Virus record (IMG/VR): IMGVR_UViG_3300028394_000120
Span: 1-45,377 of that record
DNA from: a virus
DNA length: 45,377 nt
Direction: 5' to 3' (one strand)
The translations under genes and the position numbers were made by a program. Every line of letters begins with the position of its first letter. Position 1 is the stretch's first letter. Of the stretch, positions 17,477 through 25,789 are shown in pieces. Under the pieces are notes generated by a model. It was not told the origin of the DNA, made no database searches, and saw nothing but the letters and a program-made list of their open reading frames with translations.

Positions 17477-18139
17477 ATGATCATTGGCATCTGCGGATTT
17501 ATAGGGTCGGGCAAAGATACTATTGCTGACTATCTTGTTAATTTACATCATTTTCGTAGGGAATCATTTGCATCAACTCTTAAAGATGCTGTGGCACAGG
17601 TGTTTGGTTGGGACAGAACCATGCTTGAAGGGCGCACAAAACAAGCCCGAGAGTGGCGTGAGCAAGTGGATCCATGGTGGGCCGAACGCTTGCACATGCC
17701 CACTTTAACTCCACGTTGGATCTTGCAATACTGGGGCACAGAAGTGTGCAGAGCCGGATTTCATGACGATATCTGGATTGCCAGTTTAGAAAACAAACTG
17801 CGTCACAGCCAAGATGATGTGGTGATTTCAGACTGCCGTTTTCCCAACGAAATCAAGGCTATCAAAAGTGCAGGTGGCCGGGTTATTAGAGTGACTCGTG
17901 GGCCCGAACCCTCTTGGTATGATGCGGCGGTGAGTGTAAATCGTGGTGCCAACGGCAACTCAACCTGGTCAATTAGTCACAGAAAATTAGAAAAATTTGG
18001 CATCCATGCTAGTGAAACTGCCTGGGTCGGCACGGACTTCGATGTGTTATTAGACAACAACGGCACCCTAGACGATCTCTACCAGCAAGTCAAATCATTG
18101 GTCACAAGTCCGGCTCAAGATCTCCCCGACGCCAAGTAA
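17477..18139 (+). CDS. 1: Deoxynucleoside monophosphate kinase (gp1-like)
   Basis: A 220-residue P-loop kinase. Walker A is GFIGSGKDT (residues 7-15). The SFASTLKDAVAQVFGWDR segment is followed by the lid-like region TKQAREWREQVDPWW. TPRWILQYWGTEVCR and DVVISDCRFPNEIKAI (with the DxRFPNE motif) are the family marks of phage dNMP kinase, represented by T4 gene 1. The enzyme phosphorylates dTMP, dGMP and (in T4) hydroxymethyl-dCMP to diphosphates for DNA synthesis. It is the third gene of the early operon begun at 16257. The 3' end overlaps by 38 bp, convergently, the minus-strand zinc protein gene. Confidence 0.9.
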   Translation: MIIGICGFIGSGKDTIADYLVNLHHFRRESFASTLKDAVAQVFGWDRTMLEGRTKQAREWREQVDPWWAERLHMPTLTPRWILQYWGTEVCRAGFHDDIWIASLENKLRHSQDDVVISDCRFPNEIKAIKSAGGRVIRVTRGPEPSWYDAAVSVNRGANGNSTWSISHRKLEKFGIHASETAWVGTDFDVLLDNNGTLDDLYQQVKSLVTSPAQDLPDAK

Positions 18140-18446
18140 CGTCACTACGCTTGACCTCTACACCGCAGTTCAAACACACAGTTCGTAGATTGCGTTGATT
18201 GCTGTTGTTTAGATCACCGTCCAGGTGAAACACAAACAATTGACTGGAATATCGTGCTTTGAACCCGCATTTGTCACATGCAGGTTTTTTCTTGTAACCA
18301 TCCAATTGCCAACGAGGCACCGGCGCCTTTTGTTTGCGACCTCGACGTTGGCAAGCAGTACACATGGATCTATAGTACACACGGTCATATTTGTGATAGG
18401 CCACTGCACGAGGCAACACCCCACACACTTTACAAAACGGTCTCAT
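18102..18446 (-). CDS. HNH-like zinc-binding endonuclease (114 aa)
   Basis: A small basic protein with three Cys pairs (CKVCG near the start, CTACQRRG, CDKCG) and a final FHLDGDLNN-x4-NLRTVCLNC. The last block reads as an HNH core (H, then N-x-N, then the closing Cys pair), as in recombination-endonuclease-VII-like and free-standing phage HNH nucleases. Nuclease activity is inference. The ATG at 18446 (MRPFCKVCG) is preferred to an upstream TTG (18485) because a CTAAATA late box lies between them, ending 4 nt before the ATG. It is the third mobile-type nuclease in the window and, like the others, on the minus strand. Convergent with dNMP kinase and divergent from gp18. Confidence 0.65.
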   Translation of the reverse strand: MRPFCKVCGVLPRAVAYHKYDRVYYRSMCTACQRRGRKQKAPVPRWQLDGYKKKPACDKCGFKARYSSQLFVFHLDGDLNNSNQRNLRTVCLNCGVEVKRSDVTWRRGDLEPDL

Positions 18447-18450
18447 GGGG

Positions 18451-18457
18451 TATTTAG
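18451..18457 (-). promoter_or_regulatory. Late promoter box CTAAATA, 4 nt from the ATG
   Basis: The minus strand reads GCTAAATACCCC-ATG. No ribosome site fits between the predicted transcription start and the ATG, so a leaderless mRNA is expected. Confidence 0.55.
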
Positions 18458-18508
18458 CACACGAACCTACATGTAGGTTGTTCAAACTGGGTGTTTTTGG
18501 CGTTTGCC

Positions 18509-18516
18509 AATAAATA
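18509..18516 (+). promoter_or_regulatory. Late promoter box AATAAATA for gp18
   Basis: AATAAATA lies 25 nt before the gp18 ATG (18542), leaving a leader with the GAAAAGGAAA ribosome site. It is divergent from the minus-strand box at 18451-18457. Confidence 0.65.
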
Positions 18517-18541
18517 TCTACAACTTGAAAAGGAAACCATT

Positions 18542-21500
18542 ATGGCTTTAACATCACCAGGCGTAGAAGTAACAGTAATTGACGAGAGTCAATACGTACC
18601 CTCAGCCGTTAACACAGTACCCTACTTTGTGGTTGCCACAGCGCAAAACAAAGTATCCAGTGATGGAATCACTGTAGCAGCCGGTACTCTTGCCGCTAAT
18701 GCAAACAAAACATATTTGATCACCAGCCAGCGTGATTTAGCAGCCACCTTTGGTGTGCCATTCTTCTACAACACCACAACTGGTACTCCTATCAACGGAT
18801 ACGAACTCAACGAATACGGCTTGCTGGCCGCTTACTCTGCCTTGGGTGTGACAAACCGCGCTTATATCCAACGTGCTGATGTTGATTTGACAGCACTCAC
18901 AGCCAGTTTGACTCGTCCATTGGGCACCCCGGCCAACGGCACCTACTGGTTGGACACAGGCCTTTCTACTTGGGGCCTGTTTGAATGGAATGCCACCACA
19001 GAAACATTTGACCTACAAACTCCTACCATAATCACAGACACAACAGACACAGTGGGAGGCGACGGGTCAGACCCAATTGCTGATGCCACACCATTGGCAA
19101 CCATTGGCAGTATTGGTGACTATGCTGTGTCGGCAGTAGATGCATATGCTTTTGTTTATTACAAAAAATACGACAACACCTGGAATCAAGTTGGTAGCAA
19201 TGCCTGGAAAACTTCATGGCCCACAGTGGCAGGAACCAATGCAGTTACCACTACCTTGACTGTGGGTGCCAACATGATCATCAACGGCACCACAGTCACA
19301 GTTGGTGCAACCAACACTGTGGCAGGATTTGTTGCGGTTATTAATAGTGCCGCTATCACTGGCGTTACTGCTCGGGCAGTGAGCAATCAATTGTATCTGT
19401 ATGCTACCAGTGCCGCAGGTACAGACGGTTCCACATTGAACAGTGATGGCTTTATTGAAGTTGTGGCCGGCCCTAACTTGGGAACTGCGTTGCTGACTCA
19501 GTTGGGTATTACTGCAAGCCAGTATCCTGCTCCAGAATACTTCCCAGGTTACAGTTATGAACAACCCAAATGGATTTCAGGTGCTACTATTGATCCATTA
19601 AATGCAAGACCCACAGGTTCTGTGTGGCAAAACATGAGTAGTGCCAACAACGGATTGCAGTTGATAGTCAAGCAATACAGTGCCGCCCTTGGAACTTTTA
19701 TCACACAATCTTGCCCTGCCTATACCGGTGATATCACCGCAATTTATTCACTTGATCCCACAGGCGGCGGAAAGAACATTCCAGCAGGCACTACTTATGT
19801 GGCTTGGACTACTTTTGATTGGAGTACCATTATTCCTACCGCGGCATTCACAATTGAAGAACGTTATGCGGCAGGCGCCACAATAATAACTGGCACTACC
19901 GTACCTACAGGAGCGGCATTTACTGTAGGTAATAGTTTTGCTGTCAATGCCACGGTGCCTGGATCAACCACGCTATCTACCGCTACTGCTACCATTGGCG
20001 GAACCGGCACAGTAAGTGATTTCATCACTGCTGTATCGGCTATTGCAAATCCTTATGTTACAGCCAGTGTTAACTCAGCAGGTAACATTGTGTTTACTCA
20101 TTCAGCCGGCGGCACAATATTTTTAAGAAATGTATCCGGTACCCCAGTTACAATTGCTGGTTTTGCAGTAGGCGCTCCTGATCAAGTACAAAACCCAGTA
20201 AGTGGCACAGGACTCAAACTCAGTAACTTTGTTTCAACACCATTGTTTGAATACACAGCCAGTTCTACTGCGCCAGACTCATATCCAGCAGATGGTCGTT
20301 TGTGGTATTACAGTGCAGTTGATGCAGCTGATATCATGATTCAAGATGATGGCGCCTGGCAGGGTTACCAAAACGTTACCAATGATGTTCGTGGTTACGA
20401 TCTAACTGATTGTAATGCTACCGGACCCATCATCAGTGCCACAGCACCTACCACACAAACTGACACATCATTGAGTCCGTTGGTATACGGAGACTTGTGG
20501 ATTGACACATCCGATCTGGAAAACTATCCCAAACTGTATCGTTGGCAAGCAGTCAGCGGTGTTGAACAGTGGGTAGAAATTGACACCACAGATCAAACCA
20601 CACAAAATGGTATCCTGTTTGCAGATGCACGTTGGAGCACAAACGGCACCACAGACCCTTCAGCAGATGCATTGCCAAGCATCGTGAGTTTGTTGACCAG
20701 CGATTATCTAGATCCAGATGCACCTAACCCTGCACTGTATCCACAAGGTACCTTGTTGTTTAACACACGTCGTTCTGGTTATAATGTCAAGACTTGGCAA
20801 CAAGACTACTTTACAACCACAGCCACTGACTATGCAATTGATGCTTATTCAGCAACCACAGCCTATGCTGTGAATGACTTTGTGAGTTACAGCAATGGCA
20901 TCTACGTTTGTGCCGTGGCCACCTCAGCCGGCACAGCACCAAGCAATACTGCATACTGGAATCTGATAGATCTCAGCACATGGCTCACAGCAAGTGGCAA
21001 CAAATCCAATGGCAGCATGTGGTCAGGTCGCTTGGCACAGCGTCAAATTATTGTGGAGGCACTCAAGTCAGGTATTGACACCAGCGTGGCAGCACGTGAA
21101 GAACAGAACCAATACAATATCATTGCCACACCTGCTTATCCAGAGTTGACACCAAACATGATTGCACTCAGCAACGAACGCAACAACACTCTGTTTGTGG
21201 TTGGTGACACACCCATGCGCCTGGGCCCAGATGGCACAAGCCTGGTGGCGTTTGCTACCAACAACAATGGCCTGGGGCAACCCAATGGCGATGGCAACAT
21301 CTTGACCAGCAACTATTGCGGTGTGTTCTACCCCAGTTGTCAGACCACAGATCTTGGCGGAAACACAGTTGTTCAACCACCAAGCCACATGATGGTACGC
21401 ACAATCTTGCGCAGTGATGCCGCAAGTTATCCATGGTTGGCGCCAGCAGGCACACGTCGTGGTGTTGTGGACAATGCCTTGGCAATTGGTTATATTGAAG

Positions 21501-21970
21501 CCACCACAGGTGAGTTTACACAAATTGGCGTGAGTCAATCAGTACGTGACATCCTGTATGAGCGCAATATCAACCCAATCACGTTCATTCCCGGAATTGG
21601 TATCACCAACTTTGGTAACAAGACCACCACTGCCACAACCACAGCACTGGATCGTATCAACGTGGCACGCCTGGTGTGTTTCTTGCGTGGACGCCTGGAA
21701 GAGATTGGTAAACTGTACTTGTTTGAACCCAATGACACAATCACACGCAATCAAATCACCAACAGTGTTAATAGCCTGATGATTGACTTGGTTGCCAAGC
21801 GTGCCTTGTATGACTACCTGGTTGTTTGTGACTTGAGCAATAACACTCCTGCACGTATTGACCGCAATGAATTGTGGGTAGACGTTGCTATTGAGCCAGT
21901 GAAAGCAGTGGAATTCATCTACATTCCCCTGCGTATCAAGAACACTGGGGCAATTGCTGCCGGACAATAA
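18542..21970 (+). CDS. 18: Tail sheath protein gp18 (enlarged, 1142 aa)
   Basis: The contractile sheath subunit. The N-terminus (ALTSPGVEVTVIDESQYVP) and C-terminal third (RRGVVDNALAIGYIE, NINPITFIPGIGITNFG, DRINVARLVCFLRGRLEEIGK, IEPVKAVEFIYIPLRI) are typical of T4-type sheath. T4 gp18 is 659 aa, so about 480 residues are inserted. The insert holds two copies of a beta-rich unit at about 236-326 and 457-543, each with TVG, a V-x-x-F-x-x-x-(I)N/A strand and a conserved VxA near its end, resembling the flagellar hook IN motif. A CBM5/12-like segment lies at about 765-812 (SATTAYAVNDFVSYSNGIYVC-APSNTAYW). The ATG at 18542 has GAAAAGGAAACC upstream and follows a late box; a longer frame starts before that box and is rejected. 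Confidence 0.92.
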   Translation: MALTSPGVEVTVIDESQYVPSAVNTVPYFVVATAQNKVSSDGITVAAGTLAANANKTYLITSQRDLAATFGVPFFYNTTTGTPINGYELNEYGLLAAYSALGVTNRAYIQRADVDLTALTASLTRPLGTPANGTYWLDTGLSTWGLFEWNATTETFDLQTPTIITDTTDTVGGDGSDPIADATPLATIGSIGDYAVSAVDAYAFVYYKKYDNTWNQVGSNAWKTSWPTVAGTNAVTTTLTVGANMIINGTTVTVGATNTVAGFVAVINSAAITGVTARAVSNQLYLYATSAAGTDGSTLNSDGFIEVVAGPNLGTALLTQLGITASQYPAPEYFPGYSYEQPKWISGATIDPLNARPTGSVWQNMSSANNGLQLIVKQYSAALGTFITQSCPAYTGDITAIYSLDPTGGGKNIPAGTTYVAWTTFDWSTIIPTAAFTIEERYAAGATIITGTTVPTGAAFTVGNSFAVNATVPGSTTLSTATATIGGTGTVSDFITAVSAIANPYVTASVNSAGNIVFTHSAGGTIFLRNVSGTPVTIAGFAVGAPDQVQNPVSGTGLKLSNFVSTPLFEYTASSTAPDSYPADGRLWYYSAVDAADIMIQDDGAWQGYQNVTNDVRGYDLTDCNATGPIISATAPTTQTDTSLSPLVYGDLWIDTSDLENYPKLYRWQAVSGVEQWVEIDTTDQTTQNGILFADARWSTNGTTDPSADALPSIVSLLTSDYLDPDAPNPALYPQGTLLFNTRRSGYNVKTWQQDYFTTTATDYAIDAYSATTAYAVNDFVSYSNGIYVCAVATSAGTAPSNTAYWNLIDLSTWLTASGNKSNGSMWSGRLAQRQIIVEALKSGIDTSVAAREEQNQYNIIATPAYPELTPNMIALSNERNNTLFVVGDTPMRLGPDGTSLVAFATNNNGLGQPNGDGNILTSNYCGVFYPSCQTTDLGGNTVVQPPSHMMVRTILRSDAASYPWLAPAGTRRGVVDNALAIGYIEATTGEFTQIGVSQSVRDILYERNINPITFIPGIGITNFGNKTTTATTTALDRINVARLVCFLRGRLEEIGKLYLFEPNDTITRNQITNSVNSLMIDLVAKRALYDYLVVCDLSNNTPARIDRNELWVDVAIEPVKAVEFIYIPLRIKNTGAIAAGQ

Positions 21971-21971
21971 T

Positions 21972-22004
21972 GAAACTGGGGCCTGATTTTTCAGGCCTCG
22001 TTTC
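21972..22004 (+). terminator. Hairpin between gp18 and gp19 (partial terminator or processing site)
   Basis: An outer stem GAAAC/GTTTC and an inner 7-bp stem GGCCTGA/TCAGGCC close a TTTT loop. There is no T-run after the stem, so strict rho-independent termination is doubtful; it may stabilise the 3' end of the sheath mRNA or weaken read-through. A new late box follows at 22008. Confidence 0.5.
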
Positions 22005-22007
22005 AGG

Positions 22008-22013
22008 TAAATA
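22008..22013 (+). promoter_or_regulatory. Late promoter box GGTAAATA for gp19
   Basis: TAAATA lies 19 nt before the gp19 ATG (22033). The leader ATAGGAGATAACAA carries a strong GGAG site. Separate promoters for sheath and tube would allow separate dosage. Confidence 0.6.
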
Positions 22014-22032
22014 AACATATAGGAGATAACAA

Positions 22033-22683
22033 ATGGCAAGCGCATCACTAAACAGAATGACAGTACCGTTAGCAAGCGATCAATCCGCGAGCGCCCAGGG
22101 CCTGTTGATGCCCAAACTCAAATACAGATTTAGAGTATTGTTTCAAAATTTTGGTGTAACTAATAGCACAACAGAAATGACCAAACAAGTTGTCAGCGTG
22201 GCAAGACCCAATCTAACATTTGAAGAAATCGCATTACCAATTTACAACTCAACGCTGAAGTTGGCCGGACGTCATACCTGGGCTGATATCGCATGTTCAG
22301 TACGTGATGATGCATCAGGCAGTGTTATGACACTGGTTGGTGAACAAATGCAGAAACAACTGGACTTCTTGGAACAAGCATCAGCCGCGGCTGGTATTGA
22401 CTACAAGTTTATGACCACAATTCAAATTCTTGATGGTGGCAATGGTGCAGACACACCTACAGTTCTTGAGAACTGGGAACTGTATGGTTGCTACCTGAAG
22501 GGTGCTGACTACGGTGAACTCAACTATGGTACCAACGAAGGTGTCACAATCAATTTGAACATTGCTTATGACAACGCCGCACAGACCAAGACCAGTGTGA
22601 ACGATGGTGGTATTGGTGCTATTGCCACCGGACTTGGACGCACCATCGGTGGTTCAGTAACAGGTGTTGGCCTAGGCGCCTAA
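22033..22683 (+). CDS. 19: Tail tube protein gp19
   Basis: A 216-residue tail tube subunit (T4 gp19 is 163 aa). It forms the inner hollow tube inside the sheath. Family marks are KYRFRVLFQNFG, TKQVVSVARPNLTFEEIALPIYN (the common tube VxxxxxPxxxFxxxxLPxYN pattern), HTWADIACSVRDDASG and the C-terminal ENWELYGCYLKGADYGELNYGT followed by a long beta strand (VTINLNIAYDNA). A Gly-rich tail (about 190-216) is extra compared with T4. The start is supported by AGGAGATAACAA. Position directly after gp18 is the canonical order. Confidence 0.93.
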   Translation: MASASLNRMTVPLASDQSASAQGLLMPKLKYRFRVLFQNFGVTNSTTEMTKQVVSVARPNLTFEEIALPIYNSTLKLAGRHTWADIACSVRDDASGSVMTLVGEQMQKQLDFLEQASAAAGIDYKFMTTIQILDGGNGADTPTVLENWELYGCYLKGADYGELNYGTNEGVTINLNIAYDNAAQTKTSVNDGGIGAIATGLGRTIGGSVTGVGLGA

Positions 22684-22693
22684 GGGCTAGGCA

Positions 22694-23821
22694 ATGCCAA
22701 CATTTGGTCAACAATTCTTTCAAGGATTTACTGAAGTCAATGCCTTGCGTGATTACACTCACGCAAGCAAGGTGTTTACTCCCAACTCATTTGAACTTAA
22801 ACCTCGGTACAAGTTCCTTTTCCACGTTAGTTTTACTCTTAACTTTGCAGGTGTTCCTGGCCTGGCTGCCTATCTTGGAGTGCAAGGCAATTCATCATTG
22901 AGTTATGTGGTAAAGACTGTGGACTTGCCCAAGTTCACAATTGCCAACGAAACTCTCAATCAATACAATCGCAAGCGTGTGGTACAGACCAAGATCAATT
23001 ATGATCCTGTCACTGTGGTATTTCACGATGATGCTGGGGACAATGTGCGCAAGATGTGGTACGCCTACTACAACTACTACTACAAAGATGCCAGCCAAAG
23101 TTACAATGAAGTATTGGAAAATGGCAACAACGGCAGCCTTGGTGAAAGCGCCAATAAAGTCACAGGATTTGGATACAATATTCGTGACATCTATGCCAAC
23201 CAACGTGTGGGCAATGTCAACGACTGGGGCTATATTGGTGAAGCCTACAATGATGGTACATCAGGTCCTTCGGGCAAGGCTCCGTTCTTTCTTGATATTC
23301 AGATCACTGGCATGGATCAACACAAAACAGCAACTTATGTGTTGGTCAATCCACTAATCACCAATTACTCACATGATCAGTACTCCTATGCAGAAGGTGC
23401 TGGCACCATGCAGAACAGCATGACCATTGCTTATGAAACTGTGAAATACTATGCAGGGGCCATTGGCAAAGGTAGGCCAGATCAGAATATCAAAGGCTTT
23501 GCTGATCCCTCTCACTATGATCAAACACTGAGTCCAATCAGTCGTCCGGGCAGTCGTGCCAACTTCATGGGACAAGGTGGCCTGTTGGATGCCGCAGGAG
23601 GTATCATAGAAGACTTACAAAGTGGTGGACCATTGGGCATCATTGGTGCTATACAAAAAGCCGGCACAACCTACAATACGTTTAAAGGTAAAAATCTCAA
23701 GAGTATTGCTGTCAACGAAGCAGTGGCTCTGGGAACAAATGTGGTCAAAGGAGCAGTACCAGCTGCCATGCGACAGATTCCTGGACGAGCCAGTGGTATG
23801 TATTATCCTACTCCAAAGTGA
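22694..23821 (+). CDS. Tail tube-like protein (gp19/gp54-family paralogue)
   Basis: A 375-residue protein starting 10 nt after gp19. The N-terminal 250 residues keep the tube-like pattern: RYKFLFHVSFTL, VVKTVDLPKFTIANETLNQYNRKR, VTVVFHDDAGDNVRKMWYAYYNYYYKD, FFLDIQITGM and YVLVNPLITNYSHDQY, then MQNSMTIAYETVKYYAG. This corresponds to the gp19 fold, which in T4 is also used by baseplate proteins gp48 and gp54 that start the tube. The C-terminal 120 residues are Gly/Ala rich (LLDAAGGIIEDL, GPLGIIGAIQKAG). A tube initiator, cap or second tube protein is likely; the exact T4 counterpart is not certain. Confidence 0.7.
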   Translation: MPTFGQQFFQGFTEVNALRDYTHASKVFTPNSFELKPRYKFLFHVSFTLNFAGVPGLAAYLGVQGNSSLSYVVKTVDLPKFTIANETLNQYNRKRVVQTKINYDPVTVVFHDDAGDNVRKMWYAYYNYYYKDASQSYNEVLENGNNGSLGESANKVTGFGYNIRDIYANQRVGNVNDWGYIGEAYNDGTSGPSGKAPFFLDIQITGMDQHKTATYVLVNPLITNYSHDQYSYAEGAGTMQNSMTIAYETVKYYAGAIGKGRPDQNIKGFADPSHYDQTLSPISRPGSRANFMGQGGLLDAAGGIIEDLQSGGPLGIIGAIQKAGTTYNTFKGKNLKSIAVNEAVALGTNVVKGAVPAAMRQIPGRASGMYYPTPK

Positions 23822-23841
23822 TTTTTAGGTAATTACTAATT

Positions 23842-24204
23842 ATGGCCAGCATTAATTACACCAACTACAACATTGATCAAACAGTACGAGTGTTTGATGC
23901 ATTCTATGACTATGATGTGAACATTCCTGTGGGTGACTATGACATAGTCAACAGTTACTTCAAGAGTGTGATGACCACAAAACAAGCCGCAGATAACTTT
24001 ACTGCCAGTTTATTTAGAGTGGCACAAGACACTAATATTCCTCCATTGACCCTGTTGCAAACATTCCAGGCCAGCGGTGAGCAATTGGATCTCAACATCA
24101 ACATGGCCTACTATCTCAACAGTATCAGAAGCCGTGCTACCTTGTTGGGAGTGGGCATACCAGTAGCACCCAACTACTACGCGGCTAGAAACGTCAGACA
24201 ATAA
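23842..24204 (+). CDS. Conserved small virion-region protein (120 aa)
   Basis: I know the look of this protein from T4-like aquatic phages but not its function. It has an aromatic N-terminus (INYTNYNIDQTVRVFDAFYDYD), a TTKQAADNFTASLFRVAQDT helix, IPPLTLLQTFQAS and a C-terminal NMAYYLNSIRSRATLLGVG followed by PNYYAARNVRQ. It has no signal peptide or metal motif. It lies between tube and head-completion genes, with its stop overlapping the next ATG by one base, so a late structural or assembly role is likely. Confidence 0.7.
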   Translation: MASINYTNYNIDQTVRVFDAFYDYDVNIPVGDYDIVNSYFKSVMTTKQAADNFTASLFRVAQDTNIPPLTLLQTFQASGEQLDLNINMAYYLNSIRSRATLLGVGIPVAPNYYAARNVRQ

Positions 24205-24635
24205 TGGCACACTGGGCACAAGGCACATATACAGTAGTGAACCGTGCCAAGTATGTGGGCAACGGCGAGCCCCGCTACAGATCTGGTTGGGAATTTAGTT
24301 TCATGAAGTTCTGCGACTCAAATGATGCTGTACTACAGTGGGCCAGTGAATCAATTGCTATCCCTTATCGTCATCCCTTGACAGGCAAGATGACACAGTA
24401 TATCCCAGATTTTTTAATAACATATCGCACTAGAGGCAATCAAATGCGAGCCGAATTGATTGAAATCAAACCCAAAAAACAAAGCGTAATTGAGTCAAAA
24501 ATGAGTTCAAAAGAACGTGCTATAGTTGCCATCAACTATGCCAAATGGGACGCGGCGACCAAATGGGCCCGACGCAACGGACTCACATTCAGAGTCATAA
24601 CCGAACAAGACATGTTTCACAACGGTCGAGCGTGA
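24204..24635 (+). CDS. 4: gp4-like head completion nuclease
   Basis: A 143-residue homologue of T4 gp4 (150 aa), which finishes the DNA-filled head before tail joining and has a PD-(D/E)XK-like nuclease fold. Matching segments are the N-terminal basic RAKYVGN, RYRSGWEFSFMKFCDSNDAVLQWASESIAIPY (T4: TYRSNWEKFFFEWLDKNPEIIAWGSETAVIPY), QYIPDFLI, the catalytic-type LIEIKPKKQ (E-x-K) and the C-terminal KWDAATKWARRNGLTFRVITE (T4: KWKAAQSLAEKRGIKFRILTE). The ATG shares one base with the previous stop. It lies just upstream of the small terminase gene. Confidence 0.92.
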   Translation: MAHWAQGTYTVVNRAKYVGNGEPRYRSGWEFSFMKFCDSNDAVLQWASESIAIPYRHPLTGKMTQYIPDFLITYRTRGNQMRAELIEIKPKKQSVIESKMSSKERAIVAINYAKWDAATKWARRNGLTFRVITEQDMFHNGRA

Positions 24636-24639
24636 GCCA

Positions 24640-24646
24640 CTAAATA
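24640..24646 (+). promoter_or_regulatory. Late promoter box CTAAATA, 5 nt from the gp16 ATG
   Basis: The sequence reads CTAAATATTGGC-ATG. The box is intergenic, and no ribosome site can lie in a leader of at most a few bases. Confidence 0.6.
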
Positions 24647-24651
24647 TTGGC

Positions 24652-25158
24652 ATGACTCGTAAACTTGAAGACCTTTTTGATCTCCCACACACCGAGGAAG
24701 AAGTAGACCTTGCTCTGCCCACACTTCCTACCAATAGAGAAACACTACTAGCCCTGGACGAAGCCATTGACAAAGTAGACAATGCTTTGCCTGCTGTGCG
24801 TGGGCTTGAAGCAACAGATACCGAAATGGATGAACTTGCCGGCCTGGCAACAGGCAGTTACAAAGATCTCATGGATCTTGGTTTTCAAGTTGATTCACGC
24901 TTTGCCAGTGAAATCTTTTCAGTAGCATCAAACATGCTGGGTCATGCTATCACAGCCAAGACTGCCAAACTGGACAAGAAACTCAAAATGATTGATCTAC
25001 AGATGAAAAAAATGCGTCTAGATCAACAACAACAAGCCCTGGATGCCAAAGATCCTGAGGGCATGGCCGCCGCACAAACAGCACACGGCGTGGTTCTAAG
25101 CCGCAATGATCTGCTGGAACGTATTATTGGCAAAAGCCAAAACACGCAAAAAGAATAA
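24652..25158 (+). CDS. 16: Small terminase subunit (gp16-like)
   Basis: A 168-residue mostly helical protein. The pattern fits T4 gp16 (164 aa): an acidic N-terminus (DLFDLPHTEEEVDLALP), a first helix pair, then VDSRFASEIFSVASNMLGHAITAKTAKLDKKLKMIDLQMKKMRLDQQQQ (T4: [28 protein letters not shown]), which is the ring-forming coiled coil. The last part (VVLSRNDLLERIIGK) resembles the C-terminus that docks on the large subunit. It recognises concatemer DNA and regulates gp17. A late box ends 5 nt before the ATG with no ribosome site, so a leaderless message is predicted. Confidence 0.85.
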   Translation: MTRKLEDLFDLPHTEEEVDLALPTLPTNRETLLALDEAIDKVDNALPAVRGLEATDTEMDELAGLATGSYKDLMDLGFQVDSRFASEIFSVASNMLGHAITAKTAKLDKKLKMIDLQMKKMRLDQQQQALDAKDPEGMAAAQTAHGVVLSRNDLLERIIGKSQNTQKE

Positions 25159-25161
25159 ATA
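25156..25161 (+). promoter_or_regulatory. Late promoter box AATAAATA
   Basis: TAAATA overlaps the gp16 stop codon. It lies 18 nt before the ATG at 25180; the leader holds an AGGAT ribosome site. Confidence 0.55.
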
Positions 25162-25179
25162 TACAACAGGATACTGAAT

Positions 25180-25785
25180 ATGAAACCATTTGCCAAATAC
25201 CTAGCCGAAAGCGAACGTACATACAACTACCGCATCAAAGTGGTGGGTGATGTGCCCGATGGCTTTTTCAAAGAACTCCGAGATAAATGTGCTCAATTTG
25301 ACATTGTCAATATGTCAAATGCCAAGAGCACACCGGTTCGTCGAGTGATCCCTGATTTTCCAGCGTTTCCCAATCAGCCAATGAAGATTGTGGATGTGGA
25401 ATTCAAGTATCCAGCCATTGAGCCACAAATCAAACAACTGGCACAGATTCTTGGGCTGGATCCCAATCGCATTGTGATGATGTCCACTCCATATGAAGAA
25501 AGTCTCGACATTGAAAGTGAAAAGATTGCAGATCAAAATAAAGATTTGTTAGATTCACCATACCCTGCTCCTGATGCAGAACAACGAGCCTTGAGCAAAG
25601 ACTATGCAACTGGTCCGTACGATCACGAAGTCTTGAAAAATGCATATCGTAGTAATTTTACCGTGGCCGGGGGCAAGACACCTCCTGCCAAAACCACAAA
25701 TGAATTGCCAATGGGTAACAAGAGCCCCATGACCAATATCAAGCGTCAACCCCGCCCAGCCACTGGCGCAAACCCAAGAGGATAA
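25180..25785 (+). CDS. Candidate internal head protein with CTS-like N-terminus (201 aa)
   Basis: Residues 1-10, MKPFAKYLAE, closely resemble the 10-residue capsid-targeting sequence of T4 internal protein III (MKTYQEFIAE). They end in L-x-E, the cleavage pattern of T4 prohead protease gp21. The body (TYNYRIKVVGDVPDGFFKELRDKCAQFD to NRIVMMSTPYEE, about 13-105) looks like one compact alpha/beta domain and is the part I would expect to be conserved. The C-terminal 90 residues are Pro/Asn/Gly rich and probably disordered. The start has an AGGAT site and follows a late box. Packaging into the head and injection with DNA are inferred from the signal; no enzymatic motif is seen. Confidence 0.7.
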   Translation: MKPFAKYLAESERTYNYRIKVVGDVPDGFFKELRDKCAQFDIVNMSNAKSTPVRRVIPDFPAFPNQPMKIVDVEFKYPAIEPQIKQLAQILGLDPNRIVMMSTPYEESLDIESEKIADQNKDLLDSPYPAPDAEQRALSKDYATGPYDHEVLKNAYRSNFTVAGGKTPPAKTTNELPMGNKSPMTNIKRQPRPATGANPRG

Positions 25786-25789
25786 TACA

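Noticed and set aside
18491-18541. Upstream GTG start for the sheath gene
   Set aside because: It would place coding sequence across the AATAAATA promoter box; the ATG at 18542 has a good ribosome site and starts the conserved ALTSPGVEV motif.
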